Shown one piece after another: positions 45,805 through 55,220 of a DNA stretch of 64,000 bases (positions are counted from its first letter, which is position 1; each line of letters opens with the position of its first letter). The stretch is from Cohaesibacter sp. ES.047. GTDB lineage: Bacteria; Pseudomonadota; Alphaproteobacteria; Rhizobiales; Cohaesibacteraceae. The notes beneath the pieces are model-generated. The model was not told the origin of the DNA. It worked only from the letters and a program-made list of their open reading frames with translations, and did no database searches. Both the position numbers and the translations under genes were made by a program. The DNA is taken from positions 4,945,078-5,009,077 of the forward strand of contig NZ_LT907844.1 in NCBI RefSeq assembly GCF_900215505.1, read 5' to 3'.

Positions 45805-46413
45805 ATGACTTATGAAAACGCACTTGCCCTCATCCTGTTTGCCTTTGCCACCTCCATCACGCCGGGGCCGAACAACCTGATGCTGATGGCATCAGGGGCC
45901 AATTTCGGACTGGTCAGAAGCTTGCCGCATCTCCTCGGAGTGTCCCTTGGCTTTGTCTTCATGACATCAATCGTCGGTGCCGGTCTGAGCGAATTCCTGA
46001 CCTCCAACGCGTTGCTGTCAAAGGGCCTGCAAGTCGTCTGCATGGTGTTTGTACTCTATCTGGCTTGGCGGATCGTCAATGCCACCCCACCGGATAACCC
46101 GCAGAGTGCGCAAGGCCGTCCCATGCGCTTTATCGAAGCCGCGGCCTTCCAATGGGTCAACCCCAAGGCCATTGCCATGGCGATCACGACAACAACCGCC
46201 TACATTCAGGAACAGACCTATATCGCAATCGCCCTTGCAGGGTTGATTTTTGCGCTGGTCAATCTGCCTTCATGCGGCTTGTGGGTTATTCTGGGCCAAC
46301 AGATGCGCAGACTGCTTCACAGCAGGCGATCCTTCTTCCTGTTCAACCTGATCATGGCCACGTTGCTTGTGCTGTCGATGCTGCCGGTGGTTCTGGGGCT
46401 TGCCGACAGCTAA
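45805..46413 (+). CDS. LysE/RhtB-family amino-acid exporter
   Basis: A 202-residue inner-membrane carrier with about six helices. TPGPNNLMLMASGANFG near the N-terminus is the LysE/RhtB hallmark, and FQWVNPKAIAMAIT is the conserved central motif. It likely exports an amino acid under control of the divergent Lrp-like gene. The ATG at 45805 gives the standard N-terminus; upstream codons are in the intergenic region. The specific amino acid is not clear. Confidence 0.92.
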   Translation: MTYENALALILFAFATSITPGPNNLMLMASGANFGLVRSLPHLLGVSLGFVFMTSIVGAGLSEFLTSNALLSKGLQVVCMVFVLYLAWRIVNATPPDNPQSAQGRPMRFIEAAAFQWVNPKAIAMAITTTTAYIQEQTYIAIALAGLIFALVNLPSCGLWVILGQQMRRLLHSRRSFFLFNLIMATLLVLSMLPVVLGLADS

Positions 46414-46449
46414 CACCAAGGGCGCACTCACCCTCTGGCTTGAGGGCGC

Positions 46450-47907
46450 CTATTCAATCTTCATCGGTACGAAGGTGAATTCTCCACCATCCGGCGTCGC
46501 CATGAGGAACACCACGGTCTTCTTGCCCTGCTCCCGCTTCAAGTCAAGCTTGTCTATAAGGTCCTGAGGTGTCGAGACAATTGTCTGGTCCATCTCCACG
46601 ATGACCATCCCCTCCTTGATGCCGCGCGCATCGGCAGAACTGCCGGGCCGGACAGCATGAATGACCACACCTTCGACACTGTCACCCAGATTGTGTTTCT
46701 TGCGCTCCGCTGGTGTCAGCTTCGTAATGTGCATTCCGAAAAGCTCCGGCAGCTCCTTCTGTTGGGAATCCGAGCTGGTGGGCAAATCGATCTCACTCGT
46801 CTCCAGATGCCCCACCACAACTAAGATTTCCATCGCCTCGCCCTTGCGCAGGATCTCGACCTTGGCGGTCTCGCCGACCGCTGTATCGGCAACTGAACGG
46901 GTCAGATCACGCACTTCCTTGATCGCCTGACCATTGTAACCAACGATCACATCTCCGGGCTTCAGCCCTGCGACTTCAGCCGGTCCGTCCTCGTTCACCC
47001 ACGAGACCAGAACACCACTGGCCTCGCCAAGACCAAGCCCTTCTGCCAAATCATCGGAAATCTGCTGAATGCGAATGCCGAGCCAGCCGCGCCGCGTCTC
47101 GCCATAGGTTTGCAGTTGATCAACAACCTTGCCAGCAATGCTGGAAGGAATGGCAAACCCGAGCCCGATGGAGGCACCGCTCTGTGAGATGATGGCCGTG
47201 TTCACGCCGACCACATTGCCATGCATGTCAAACAGAGGCCCGCCCGAATTGCCCCGGTTGATCGATGCATCGGTCTGTATGAAGCTGTCATAGGGTCCGG
47301 TGTTGATATCGCGGTTGCGCGCAGAGACGATTCCGATGGAAACCGACCCGCCAAGACCGAACGGATTGCCAATCGCCATCACCCAATCCCCAACCCGCAC
47401 CTCTTTTTCCGTGGCAAAATCCACCGTGGTGAGCGGTTCGGCAGCCTCGACCTTGAGCAAAGCCAGATCGGTTTTGGTGTCGCGTCCGACAACCTCGGCA
47501 TCAAGCTCCATGCCATCGGCAAAGGTGGCGGTGATGCGGTCAGCCCCGGAAATCACATGGTTGTTGGTCACGATCAGGCCGGAAGCATCCACGACGAAGC
47601 CGGACCCCAGCGACTGAACGGCCCTCTGTCGCTCGCCTGAAGGTTGGTTCTTGTCGAAGAAATCCTCGAAAAACTCCTCAAAGGGCGAACCCTCAGGCAC
47701 TTTCGGGATGGGAATGCGCCCTTTGGCCTCGACGAGCGAGCGGGTTGAGATATTCACCACCGCTGGCATCAAGCGCTCGGCCAGATCGGCAACGCTTCTG
47801 GGGCCATGCTCGGTCTCGTGCGCGGCAGCAGGACCGCCAGAAACGGCAAGAAAGCCGCCCATCAAAAAGGCAAATGCAAAACATATCACTTTGGATCGCA
47901 TCAACAT
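46450..47907 (-). CDS. degP: DegP/DegQ-like periplasmic serine protease (Do family)
   Basis: A 485-residue HtrA protease with signal peptide (end near residue 29, ...PAAA). The triad is His117 (TNNHVI), Asp147 (KTDLAL) and Ser221 (GNSGGP). Two PDZ domains lie at about 275-370 and 390-480 (GVLVSWVNEDGPAEVAGLKPGD; GSSADARGIKEGMVIVEMD). It degrades or refolds damaged envelope proteins. The start at 47907 has AAGGAA 9 bases upstream; the GTG at 47925 lacks one. It follows hflK-hflC-DUF2065 on the same strand, a conserved order in alphaproteobacteria. Confidence 0.93.
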   Translation of the reverse strand: MLMRSKVICFAFAFLMGGFLAVSGGPAAAHETEHGPRSVADLAERLMPAVVNISTRSLVEAKGRIPIPKVPEGSPFEEFFEDFFDKNQPSGERQRAVQSLGSGFVVDASGLIVTNNHVISGADRITATFADGMELDAEVVGRDTKTDLALLKVEAAEPLTTVDFATEKEVRVGDWVMAIGNPFGLGGSVSIGIVSARNRDINTGPYDSFIQTDASINRGNSGGPLFDMHGNVVGVNTAIISQSGASIGLGFAIPSSIAGKVVDQLQTYGETRRGWLGIRIQQISDDLAEGLGLGEASGVLVSWVNEDGPAEVAGLKPGDVIVGYNGQAIKEVRDLTRSVADTAVGETAKVEILRKGEAMEILVVVGHLETSEIDLPTSSDSQQKELPELFGMHITKLTPAERKKHNLGDSVEGVVIHAVRPGSSADARGIKEGMVIVEMDQTIVSTPQDLIDKLDLKREQGKKTVVFLMATPDGGEFTFVPMKIE

Positions 47908-48066
47908 GGCGGGCGTTCCTTCCACAATTCAGCATGCCATCATCGGGCACACATCCACTCCGACTCTTGGGCGCATCTTATCGCGCCCTTTAAGCATAAA
48001 AAAAGCCTCTTTGCATTGTGTGACAAAGAAGCATGGCAGTTTCTGGATCTGTCATGAGGTTTGGTG

Positions 48067-48252
48067 TCAGCCGCGCGCCAGCCAGACAACAAAAACCCCG
48101 GCAATCATCGCAACCACTCCACCAATCCGCAAGGCATTGCCCGGCATCTCCATCACCTGTTGCATCATGTGCTTCATGCTGTCGGGAGCTACGGCGTAAA
48201 GCAGCCCTTCAATGACCAGCACCAGCCCGAATGCAGCGATGAAATCCGACAT
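48067..48252 (-). CDS. DUF2065 family small membrane protein
   Basis: A 61-residue protein with two hydrophobic helices (residues 4-20 and 40-60) joined by a short polar loop (PDSMKHMMQQVMEMPGNALR). It belongs to the DUF2065 family, regularly found between hflC and degP. The function is unknown, though the context suggests a role in membrane protease quality control. A strong hairpin lies between hflC and this gene. Confidence 0.87.
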   Translation of the reverse strand: MSDFIAAFGLVLVIEGLLYAVAPDSMKHMMQQVMEMPGNALRIGGVVAMIAGVFVVWLARG

Positions 48253-48289
48253 GAAATCCTCAGGATCTTGGAAAAGAGACGCGAATGCG

Positions 48290-48321
48290 AAAATCCCCGA
48301 GCCGGTTTTGGCTCGGGGATT
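48290..48321 (-). terminator. Terminator-like hairpin after hflC
   Basis: AATCCCCGAGCC (48292-48303) pairs perfectly over 12 bases with GGCTCGGGGATT (48310-48321). The minus-strand U-run after the stem is only four bases, so termination may be partial, allowing read-through to the DUF2065 and degP genes. Confidence 0.72.
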
Positions 48322-48327
48322 GTCTAT

Positions 48328-49326
48328 TTATTCAGCCGCAACAGGCTCATCCGGATTGGCCGGAGCCACTGTTTCCGGAATTTCCACTCTCGCTGGTGCC
48401 GAAGCATCTTCAACCGACGGATCGGAAATCGGACCCGTGGCAGCAGGTACCGCTCCCGGGTTCGGATCGTCTGCACCGGAGAAGTAGCCGAAGAACTCGC
48501 CCGTCGGGCTCAGTACCAGACGGGTATCCCCGTTGGCCAGACTGCGCTCGTAGGCCTGCATCGAGCGGTAGAACTCGAAGAAGGACGGGTTTTTGCCGTA
48601 GGCTTGCGCGAAAATGTTGTTCCGCTGGGCATCCCCCTCACCACGCGTGATTTCTGAATCACGGCGAGCGTTTGCGACGATCACGGTCGCATTACGATCA
48701 GCAACCGAGCGGATCTGCTGGGCCAGCTTCTCACCGTCGGCGCGAATACCGTTGGCTTCCTGCTGACGTTCCGTCTGCATCTGGCGATAGACAGCAGCGG
48801 AGTTTTCTTCCGGCAGATCGGCGCGACGAATGCGATAGTCAACGACTTCGACACCAAGCCGCATGGTCTTTTCATTCACACTCTTGCGGATCAGTTCAAC
48901 CAGCTCATCACGCTTGTCTCGCACGATCTCGCGGAAACCGAAATCGGCCACCACGTCACGAAGAGACGATCCCATGAAGCCGTTCAACTGGTTCTCGAAG
49001 TTCGACAGGAATTTGGCCTGACGTTTGAAAACGAGCGGATCAACGATCCGGTAGCGCACGAAGGAGTCAATGATCAGGCGTTTCTTGTCCGATGCAATGA
49101 CCTCACGTTCGGACTGCTCGAGATAGCGCGCACGCTTGTCGAGATATTCAACGCTCTGGATGAAGGGAACCTTGAAATAGAACCCGGCATCACGCGTTGC
49201 CCGTTCAATTCGGCCAAACTGGGTGACGATAGCCTGCTCACTCGGATAGACCACATAAATCGATCCATAAAGCAGAACCGCGACGAAGGCTGCGGCGACC
49301 AGTGCGAAAATTCCTTTTGCAGACAT
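48328..49326 (-). CDS. hflC: Protease modulator HflC
   Basis: A 332-residue SPFH/band 7 protein. One N-terminal membrane helix (7-25) anchors a periplasmic SPFH domain (VYPSEQAIVTQFGRIER, RLIIDSFVRYRIVDP, RLGVEVVDYRIRRADLPEEN). A helical region and a Pro/Ala/Glu-rich tail (about 285-332) follow, longer than in E. coli. With HflK it forms a cage around FtsH and restrains its proteolysis. It lies two bases after hflK. Confidence 0.96.
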   Translation of the reverse strand: MSAKGIFALVAAAFVAVLLYGSIYVVYPSEQAIVTQFGRIERATRDAGFYFKVPFIQSVEYLDKRARYLEQSEREVIASDKKRLIIDSFVRYRIVDPLVFKRQAKFLSNFENQLNGFMGSSLRDVVADFGFREIVRDKRDELVELIRKSVNEKTMRLGVEVVDYRIRRADLPEENSAAVYRQMQTERQQEANGIRADGEKLAQQIRSVADRNATVIVANARRDSEITRGEGDAQRNNIFAQAYGKNPSFFEFYRSMQAYERSLANGDTRLVLSPTGEFFGYFSGADDPNPGAVPAATGPISDPSVEDASAPARVEIPETVAPANPDEPVAAE

Positions 49327-49328
49327 GA

Positions 49329-50465
49329 TCAGTTCCCCGCTTTCTTGGTCAGTTCATTGAGCGGCAGATAAGGAACAACACCGCTGCCCTCTCCATTGCT
49401 GTCCATAATAATTTTTTCGGACTGGCCCATAACCTTTTCCATGGTTTCGAGATAGAGGCGCTTGCGGGTAATTTCAGGCGCCTTTTCATATTCGCTCAGA
49501 ACCTTGCTGAAGCGATCGGCCTGACCACGGGCTTCTGCAACGGTCTGCTCGCGATAAGCATTGGCAGCTTCCAGAATCTGGGCAGCCTGACCTTCGGCTT
49601 CAGGCACGACCTTGTTGGCATAGGCTTGAGCTTCGTTCTGCATGCGAACGTTGTCCGCCTTGGCGGCCTGCACATCGCGGAAGGCATCAATCACCTGCAC
49701 TGGCGGTTCAACACCCTGCAGCTGGACCTGAATGATCCGGATACCGGCCTTGTATTTGTCGAGCATATGCTGCGTCAGATCACGTGCGGCAACCTGGCGC
49801 GCAACACGGTCACCGGTCTGGATTTCGTCCATGGTGTTGCGACCAACCACTTCGCGCATGGCGGATTCAGCGACCTGCTTGACGGCAATTTCAGGACTGT
49901 CGACATTGAACAGATATTGTTCAGGATCCTTGATGTTCCATTGAACCTTGAAGTCGACATCAATGATGTTTTCATCACCGGTCAGCATCAAACTTTCTTC
50001 CGGGACATCCTGCGACCGAACCGAACCGCGCTGGGTATTGAATTCCCGCACCCCGATGGTGACGTCACGGATCTGGTCGACGTTGACCGTCTCAGTGCGT
50101 CCAATCGGATAAGGCAGGTTGTAGTTCAGACCGGAGGTGGACACAGCCATCGGCTCGCCAAGGATCAACTCGACCCCCAGTTCACCTTCTTTAATGGTGT
50201 AAAAGCCAGTGGCCATCCAGATGACAAGAGCCGCACCGGCAAGAAGGCCGACACCCTTGACACCGAGCGATCCACCGCCCGAACCGCCCCCACCAGGGAA
50301 GACTTGCTTGAGACGTTCTTGGCCTTTGCGGATCATTTCCTCCAGATCGGGTGGCTTTGGTCCCTGATTTTGAGGGCCTTGCCCCCAGGGACCACCATTT
50401 TTGCCACCGCCACCGCTGCCCCAAGGGCCACCGCTACCGCCACCATTCTGATTGCTCCAAGGCAT
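49329..50465 (-). CDS. hflK: Protease modulator HflK
   Basis: A 378-residue SPFH/band 7 protein. The cytoplasmic N-terminus is Gly/Asn/Pro-rich (residues 1-67), as in other HflK proteins. The membrane helix (about 70-92) is followed by the SPFH domain (DENIIDVDFKVQWNIKDPEQYLFNV) and a helical region (RVARQVAARDLTQHMLDKY). It partners HflC to form the FtsH-associated HflKC complex. The two genes are separated by only two bases. A CATGAC/GTCATG inverted repeat lies about 55 bases upstream. Confidence 0.96.
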   Translation of the reverse strand: MPWSNQNGGGSGGPWGSGGGGKNGGPWGQGPQNQGPKPPDLEEMIRKGQERLKQVFPGGGGSGGGSLGVKGVGLLAGAALVIWMATGFYTIKEGELGVELILGEPMAVSTSGLNYNLPYPIGRTETVNVDQIRDVTIGVREFNTQRGSVRSQDVPEESLMLTGDENIIDVDFKVQWNIKDPEQYLFNVDSPEIAVKQVAESAMREVVGRNTMDEIQTGDRVARQVAARDLTQHMLDKYKAGIRIIQVQLQGVEPPVQVIDAFRDVQAAKADNVRMQNEAQAYANKVVPEAEGQAAQILEAANAYREQTVAEARGQADRFSKVLSEYEKAPEITRKRLYLETMEKVMGQSEKIIMDSNGEGSGVVPYLPLNELTKKAGN

Positions 50466-50753
50466 ACTTTTTCCTTATGTTCAGAACCCGTTGAGCTGTC
50501 CTTAGCCCATAAATCGTGACATGACCTTTAACAAGTCATGCTTGAGATATGGAATTGTCAGTCCAACTTGCAAAGTCGACTTTCGTGACAAGGTGGGAAG
50601 GGTATCGCCTAAAATCAAGACTTAACTGCCCATTTCCCCGCTCTATTCCGCTTTTGACGCGAAAAGCTGGTTGGTGCGTACAGATCGTCGCACTTTAAGC
50701 ACCGAACCTCTGTCTGATGAGATGCAAAGGCCTACGCTCGCCAGAGCGTCAGA

Positions 50754-51287
50754 TCAGCCTTGTGTTTCGATCCGCTCGTAAACAGCAAAAGACATCGGCG
50801 CGCTGTCCTGTTCTCCCTGAACATCAGCCTCACTGCTGACTGTGTACCACATGGCCGGATCAATTGCAGGAAGAAACGTGTCGCCTTCAGGCGCCGCGTG
50901 TATATGGGTGACATAGAGGCGATCCGCCTGATCCCATAGGGCATTGTAGATCGTGCCGCCACCGATCACGGCGATTTCATCCACCTGATCCGCCAGAGCA
51001 CGCGCGCGTGCCACGTCAAGCGCAGCCTCGAGCGACGCGACAACGATCACGCCCTCCGGATTGAAGGCCTCATCGCGGGTAACAACGATATTGGCACGGC
51101 CCGGCAAAGGCCGCCCGATGGACTGATAGGTCCGCCGCCCCATCACGAGCGGCTTGCCCATCGTCATCTCTTTGAACCGCCTGAGGTCGGTCGAGACATG
51201 CCACGGCATGGCATTGTTCATGCCAATTACGCCATTGTCAGCGACCGCATAATGAAACACCAGCTTTGGCTCGCCACTTGTTGTCAT
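50754..51287 (-). CDS. folA: Dihydrofolate reductase
   Basis: A 177-residue NADPH enzyme regenerating tetrahydrofolate. The N-terminal VFHYAVADNGVIGMNNAMPWH carries the substrate-binding region, with Trp in the MPWH motif. LVMGRRTYQSIGRPLPGR is the cofactor motif, and AVIGGGTIYNAL the third. The ATG at 51287 follows AAGGG by four bases; the ATG at 51299 is upstream of that site. A hairpin lies 14-44 bases upstream of the start. In many relatives folA is next to thyA; here the sugar cluster lies between them. Confidence 0.95.
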   Translation of the reverse strand: MTTSGEPKLVFHYAVADNGVIGMNNAMPWHVSTDLRRFKEMTMGKPLVMGRRTYQSIGRPLPGRANIVVTRDEAFNPEGVIVVASLEAALDVARARALADQVDEIAVIGGGTIYNALWDQADRLYVTHIHAAPEGDTFLPAIDPAMWYTVSSEADVQGEQDSAPMSFAVYERIETQG

Positions 51288-51300
51288 ATCGCCCTTCATC

Positions 51301-51331
51301 CTGCGTTTGATCCCTTTGGGCAGGGACGCAG
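51301..51331 (-). promoter_or_regulatory. Hairpin upstream of the folA ribosome binding site
   Basis: CTGCGT (51301-51306) pairs with ACGCAG (51326-51331), and CCCT (51312-51315) with AGGG (51322-51325), with a five-base bulge on one side. On the minus-strand mRNA it ends 13 bases before the folA start codon, next to the AAGGG site. It may modulate translation. Confidence 0.35.
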
Positions 51332-51481
51332 ATCATGCTTCGAGAAAACACCCGGCTTGGTATCATCAATCTTTAGATACGTCACCCGCAGCAACAGCAG
51401 CAGAATAAGAAAAATGATCACGTCATCAGACAGTCGCAGGTCAGTTTTAAGAAGATGCCATCATTCACGACCATCAAAACC

Positions 51482-51516
51482 AAAAAAGCCGCAAGACCGA
51501 CAAGCGGCCTTGCGGC
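51482..51516 (-). terminator. Intrinsic terminator of the sugar-utilisation operon
   Basis: GCCGCAAG (51488-51495) pairs perfectly with CTTGCGGC (51509-51516). The A-run at 51482-51487 is a U-run on the minus strand. It lies 22 bases past the GH3 stop. Confidence 0.88.
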
Positions 51517-51537
51517 AGGTGGCTCTAGCAAACGTTG

Positions 51538-53910
51538 CTATTCGACCGTTGCATCACTGAGCATGCGCCAAGTCTTGCCAAGCTTGTGCACATCCCCCTT
51601 CAGTGTGACGCGGGTCTGCAGCTGGATATCCGCACTGGAGGCACCAACCATCAGGGAGAAATGTCCTGGCTCGACGATCCGGTGCCCTTCGGCTCCGGTG
51701 AAGTTCAGCATATCGGTCGGCACGACGAATGTGACCTTGCGGCTCTGACCAACCTCGAGCGGCACCCGCGCGAAGGCTTTCAGCTCCTTGACAGGACGGA
51801 CGACACTGGCCAGTTCATCGCGCACATAAAGCTGCGGCACGGCAACGCCAGCGCGGTCGCCCTTATTGCTCACCGTGAACGACAATCGAACCTCGCCAGT
51901 CTGGCAGTCAACCTCTTCTTCAGCCAAGGCAACATCGGAATAGGCAAACTCCGTGTATCCGAGGCCATGACCAAACGGATAAAGAGATCCGAAATGCCGA
52001 GCAATCGGCGTGCCCGAACTCTTGAAGTTGTGATTGTAGAAATAAGGTGCAGCACCAGCACTTTTCGGGATCGACAAGGTCAGGCGGCCAGAGGGTTCTA
52101 CCGCACCGGTGAGAACGTCGGCCAGAGCCGAGCCCCCTTGTTGCCCCGCAAAGAAGGTCATGACCTGCGCGGCCAGTTTGTCTTCAAGGCCACCCAGATT
52201 GTAAGGGCGACCGCTTGAAAGCACGACGATCACAGGCTTGCCCGTTGCAACAACGGCTTCCAAAAGCTCCTGCTGGACGCCGGGGAGCCGCAGGGAATCA
52301 ACATCCGACCCCTCGCCCACCGTGCCGGTCTGGAAAATGCCGGACAAATCGCCCACACAGACGATGGCGGCATCGGCCGCCTTAGCTGCCGCCACAGCCT
52401 CTGGGATCATGTCGAGACGCATCGACAACGAAGAGGCCTGTTCAAGGCTTGAGCTGTCATCCACGTCACCGGGAAAGACCGGAGCCCCTGCCTTGCGCTC
52501 GTCCAGAATATTGCACCCGCGCGCATAGGTGATCGAAGTTGAATCGCCAAGCTTCTGCTTAAGGCCAGCAAGTGGCGTCACCACGTTGGCAACTTCCTCC
52601 GCCTCGTTATTCTGAATGAGATGGACAGGGAAACTATAGTCCCCCAGAAGGGCCAGCGGATCATCAGCCGTCGGACCGATAACGACAATGTTTTTCAGGT
52701 TCGACAGCGGCAAGATGCCGTTATTCGACAGGATGACGACGGATTGCTCGGCGACTTGGCGCGCCACATCCACGGACCGATCCGACTGCAGCACGATGGC
52801 CGCATCATCGGCATAGGGCTTCTCGAACAGACCGATACGGAATTTTTCGAGCAGCACCCGCCGAACGATCGCATCAACCGTCTCTTCCGTGATGAGGCCA
52901 CGCTTGACGGCCTCACCAAGATCTTTGGCACAATCATCGCCCGGCAATTCGACATCGAGACCGGCATTGAAGGAAAGAGCGGCGGCTTCCGCCTCGTTGG
53001 CAGCGATGCCGTGATGCTGGTAAAGGAGGGAAACCCCGACATAGTCGGCTACGATCAGACCATCAAAGCCCCAATCCTCGCGCAGAACCTTGGTCATCAG
53101 ATGGTGTGAAGCGTGCACGGGTTCATTGTCGATATCGTGATAGGCTGGCATGATCGAGCCTGCATTGCCCAACTTGACCGCCATCTCGAACGGCAACAGG
53201 AACATGTCGCTCAGCTCGCGCCATCCCATATGCACAGGCGCATGGTTGCGTCCGCCTTCACTGGCCGAATGGCCCGCAAAGTGCTTCAGCGTTGCCAGGA
53301 GGTCGCGCGCTTCACCCTGCAGCCCTTTGACATATTGCGTGGCCATCAGCCCGCACAGATAGGGATCCTCGCCAAAGGTTTCTTCGGTCCGGCCCCAGCG
53401 GGCATCGCGCGCCACGTCAAGCACCGGAGCGAGCCCCTGATGACAACCGACCATACGGGCCTCTTCACCAATTTGCGCGCCCACCTCTTTGATGAGGTCC
53501 GGGTTCCATGTGGCGCCATAGTTGAGCGAGGAGGGAAACAGCGTCGCGCCCTTGATCATCAGGCCAGAGAGGCATTCCTCATGCGACATCACCGGAATAC
53601 CAAGGCGGGTCTCTTCGAGCATGAATTTCTGCAAGGCGTTGAGGGCCCGAACCCCTTGGGCGGGATCAATGCTGCGGGTGCCGAGCGGTCGCGTTATCTG
53701 ACCCAGCCCGCACGACAGCATCTGCCGCAGCGTGTCGGCGTTGCTCTCACCGGTGAATTGATCGCTGCGGACTTGGTGTTCGCCATTTTCGTTCAGGAAC
53801 AGCCAGACCGCGTGCATCTGCCCGATCTTTTCCTCCAGTGTCATGCGAGAAATCAGATCGTCAGCACGGGTTTCGGGGCTTTGAGTGGCGTCTTTGTAGA
53901 GTTCTGTCAT
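51538..53910 (-). CDS. Glycoside hydrolase family 3 beta-glycosidase
   Basis: A 790-residue GH3 enzyme without a signal peptide, so cytoplasmic. The catalytic nucleophile is Asp289 in GFDGLIVADYVG. LKHFAGHS (208-215) holds the conserved Lys-His pair, and GRTEETFGEDPYL is a family motif. The second domain (about 390-610) and a C-terminal fibronectin-III-like domain (AGVAVPQLYVRDE) complete the BglX-like layout. Substrate may be beta-glucosides or xylo-oligosaccharides. It lies 24 bases after the ABC ATPase gene, with AAGGAA at the start, and is last in the importer operon. Confidence 0.93.
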   Translation of the reverse strand: MTELYKDATQSPETRADDLISRMTLEEKIGQMHAVWLFLNENGEHQVRSDQFTGESNADTLRQMLSCGLGQITRPLGTRSIDPAQGVRALNALQKFMLEETRLGIPVMSHEECLSGLMIKGATLFPSSLNYGATWNPDLIKEVGAQIGEEARMVGCHQGLAPVLDVARDARWGRTEETFGEDPYLCGLMATQYVKGLQGEARDLLATLKHFAGHSASEGGRNHAPVHMGWRELSDMFLLPFEMAVKLGNAGSIMPAYHDIDNEPVHASHHLMTKVLREDWGFDGLIVADYVGVSLLYQHHGIAANEAEAAALSFNAGLDVELPGDDCAKDLGEAVKRGLITEETVDAIVRRVLLEKFRIGLFEKPYADDAAIVLQSDRSVDVARQVAEQSVVILSNNGILPLSNLKNIVVIGPTADDPLALLGDYSFPVHLIQNNEAEEVANVVTPLAGLKQKLGDSTSITYARGCNILDERKAGAPVFPGDVDDSSSLEQASSLSMRLDMIPEAVAAAKAADAAIVCVGDLSGIFQTGTVGEGSDVDSLRLPGVQQELLEAVVATGKPVIVVLSSGRPYNLGGLEDKLAAQVMTFFAGQQGGSALADVLTGAVEPSGRLTLSIPKSAGAAPYFYNHNFKSSGTPIARHFGSLYPFGHGLGYTEFAYSDVALAEEEVDCQTGEVRLSFTVSNKGDRAGVAVPQLYVRDELASVVRPVKELKAFARVPLEVGQSRKVTFVVPTDMLNFTGAEGHRIVEPGHFSLMVGASSADIQLQTRVTLKGDVHKLGKTWRMLSDATVE

Positions 53911-53934
53911 TGTCTTATTCCTTAAAAGCGCGCT

Positions 53935-55095
53935 TCAGAGTGACGCGGCATCAAAGCTGAGAGATTTGGGAGCCGGATTGAGATGCGTGAGCGCGTCTCC
54001 AGCCTCGTCGAACAGATGACAAAGTTCGGGTTTGACTTGGAAACGAACCGCCCCACGACTGGTCACAACGGCATCATCCGAGACCTTCGCGATCATCGGG
54101 TTGTCAACGTTTTCCGATAGATAGAGGAAGCTGTATTCGCCGAAATTCTCAACGGCATTAAGAGATCGGGTGAAGACCTGTTCGGTCACCTCTTCGCCAA
54201 CAGGCAGCATGTGCTCTGGACGGACACCCAGCGTGAGTTTGGTGCCAACGGCCAGTTGATCAGCCGAAACAGGGACAAACAACGTTTCACCACTGTCGAG
54301 CGCAACACGCGCCCCAACAGATGTGGCCTCAAGCAGCTTCACCGGAAGGAAATTCATGGCCGGTGACCCGAGGAAGCCCGCCACGAAGAGGTTTTGCGGC
54401 CGGTGATAAAGCTCGAGCGGCGTGCCAATCTGGGCAATGGATCCCTTTTTGAGCACGTCATCGCCTGCGCGCAGCAAAACGATCTTGTCGGCCAGTGCCA
54501 TCGCTTCGGTCTGGTCATGGGTCACATAAACCATGCTGGCTTCTGGGAACTTGCGATGCAGATTGGCAATCTCGGTGCGCATATGCACACGCAACGCGGC
54601 ATCGAGGTTGGACAGCGGTTCATCGAACAGGAACACCGCCGGCTGGCGCACGATCGCCCGACCAATGGCCACGCGCTGGCGCTGACCACCGGAAAGCTCC
54701 TTGGGCTTGCGCTCCAACAAAGGCTCGATCTGCAGAATGCGGGCAGCTTCATTGACTCGCTCGGTAATCTTGTCCTTTGGCGTCTTGGCCTGCTTGAGGC
54801 CAAAGGCCATGTTTTCATAGACCGACATATGCGGATACAGCGCATAGTTCTGGAAAACCATGGCAACACGGCGTTCAGCGGGCAGCGCTTCGTTCATGCG
54901 CTGATCCCCGATCCGCAGCTCACCGTCTGTCAGGGTTTCGATCCCTGCGATCATCCGCAGCAAGGTGGATTTGCCGCAGCCCGATGGACCAAGGAAGACG
55001 CAGAACTGACCATCCTCGATTTTAAGATCGATTTTATTCAGAACGGTAGCGCGGCCAAACCGTTTCGCTGCATTTTCAAGGGTAATGCTTGTCAT
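53935..55095 (-). CDS. Sugar ABC transporter ATPase (UgpC/MsmK-like)
   Basis: A 386-residue CUT1-type ATPase. Walker [10 protein letters not shown] is at about 36-44, signature LSGGQRQR near 134, Walker [13 protein letters not shown] near 153, and [12 protein letters not shown] carries the switch His. A C-terminal TOBE/OB region (from about 240: [14 protein letters not shown]) is typical of MalK-like proteins. It powers uptake with the two permeases and binding protein upstream in the operon. The gap to the upstream permease is 125 bases. Confidence 0.94.
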   Translation of the reverse strand: MTSITLENAAKRFGRATVLNKIDLKIEDGQFCVFLGPSGCGKSTLLRMIAGIETLTDGELRIGDQRMNEALPAERRVAMVFQNYALYPHMSVYENMAFGLKQAKTPKDKITERVNEAARILQIEPLLERKPKELSGGQRQRVAIGRAIVRQPAVFLFDEPLSNLDAALRVHMRTEIANLHRKFPEASMVYVTHDQTEAMALADKIVLLRAGDDVLKKGSIAQIGTPLELYHRPQNLFVAGFLGSPAMNFLPVKLLEATSVGARVALDSGETLFVPVSADQLAVGTKLTLGVRPEHMLPVGEEVTEQVFTRSLNAVENFGEYSFLYLSENVDNPMIAKVSDDAVVTSRGAVRFQVKPELCHLFDEAGDALTHLNPAPKSLSFDAASL

Positions 55096-55220
55096 GACTG
55101 AGAGGTCCTCTTTGCAGAGATGTCTTTGTCCGGCCGCGACGCACCGTCCAAAACGGGTGCGATCGAGCTTGGGAATGGGAAAGCTTGGGTCGAATGGTTG
55201 TGCCTATGCTCTGTCATGGT

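Noticed and set aside
50734-50749. Hairpin ACGCTC/GAGCGT just after folA as a terminator
   Set aside because: The stem is only six bases and there is no U-run, so I did not list it as a terminator.
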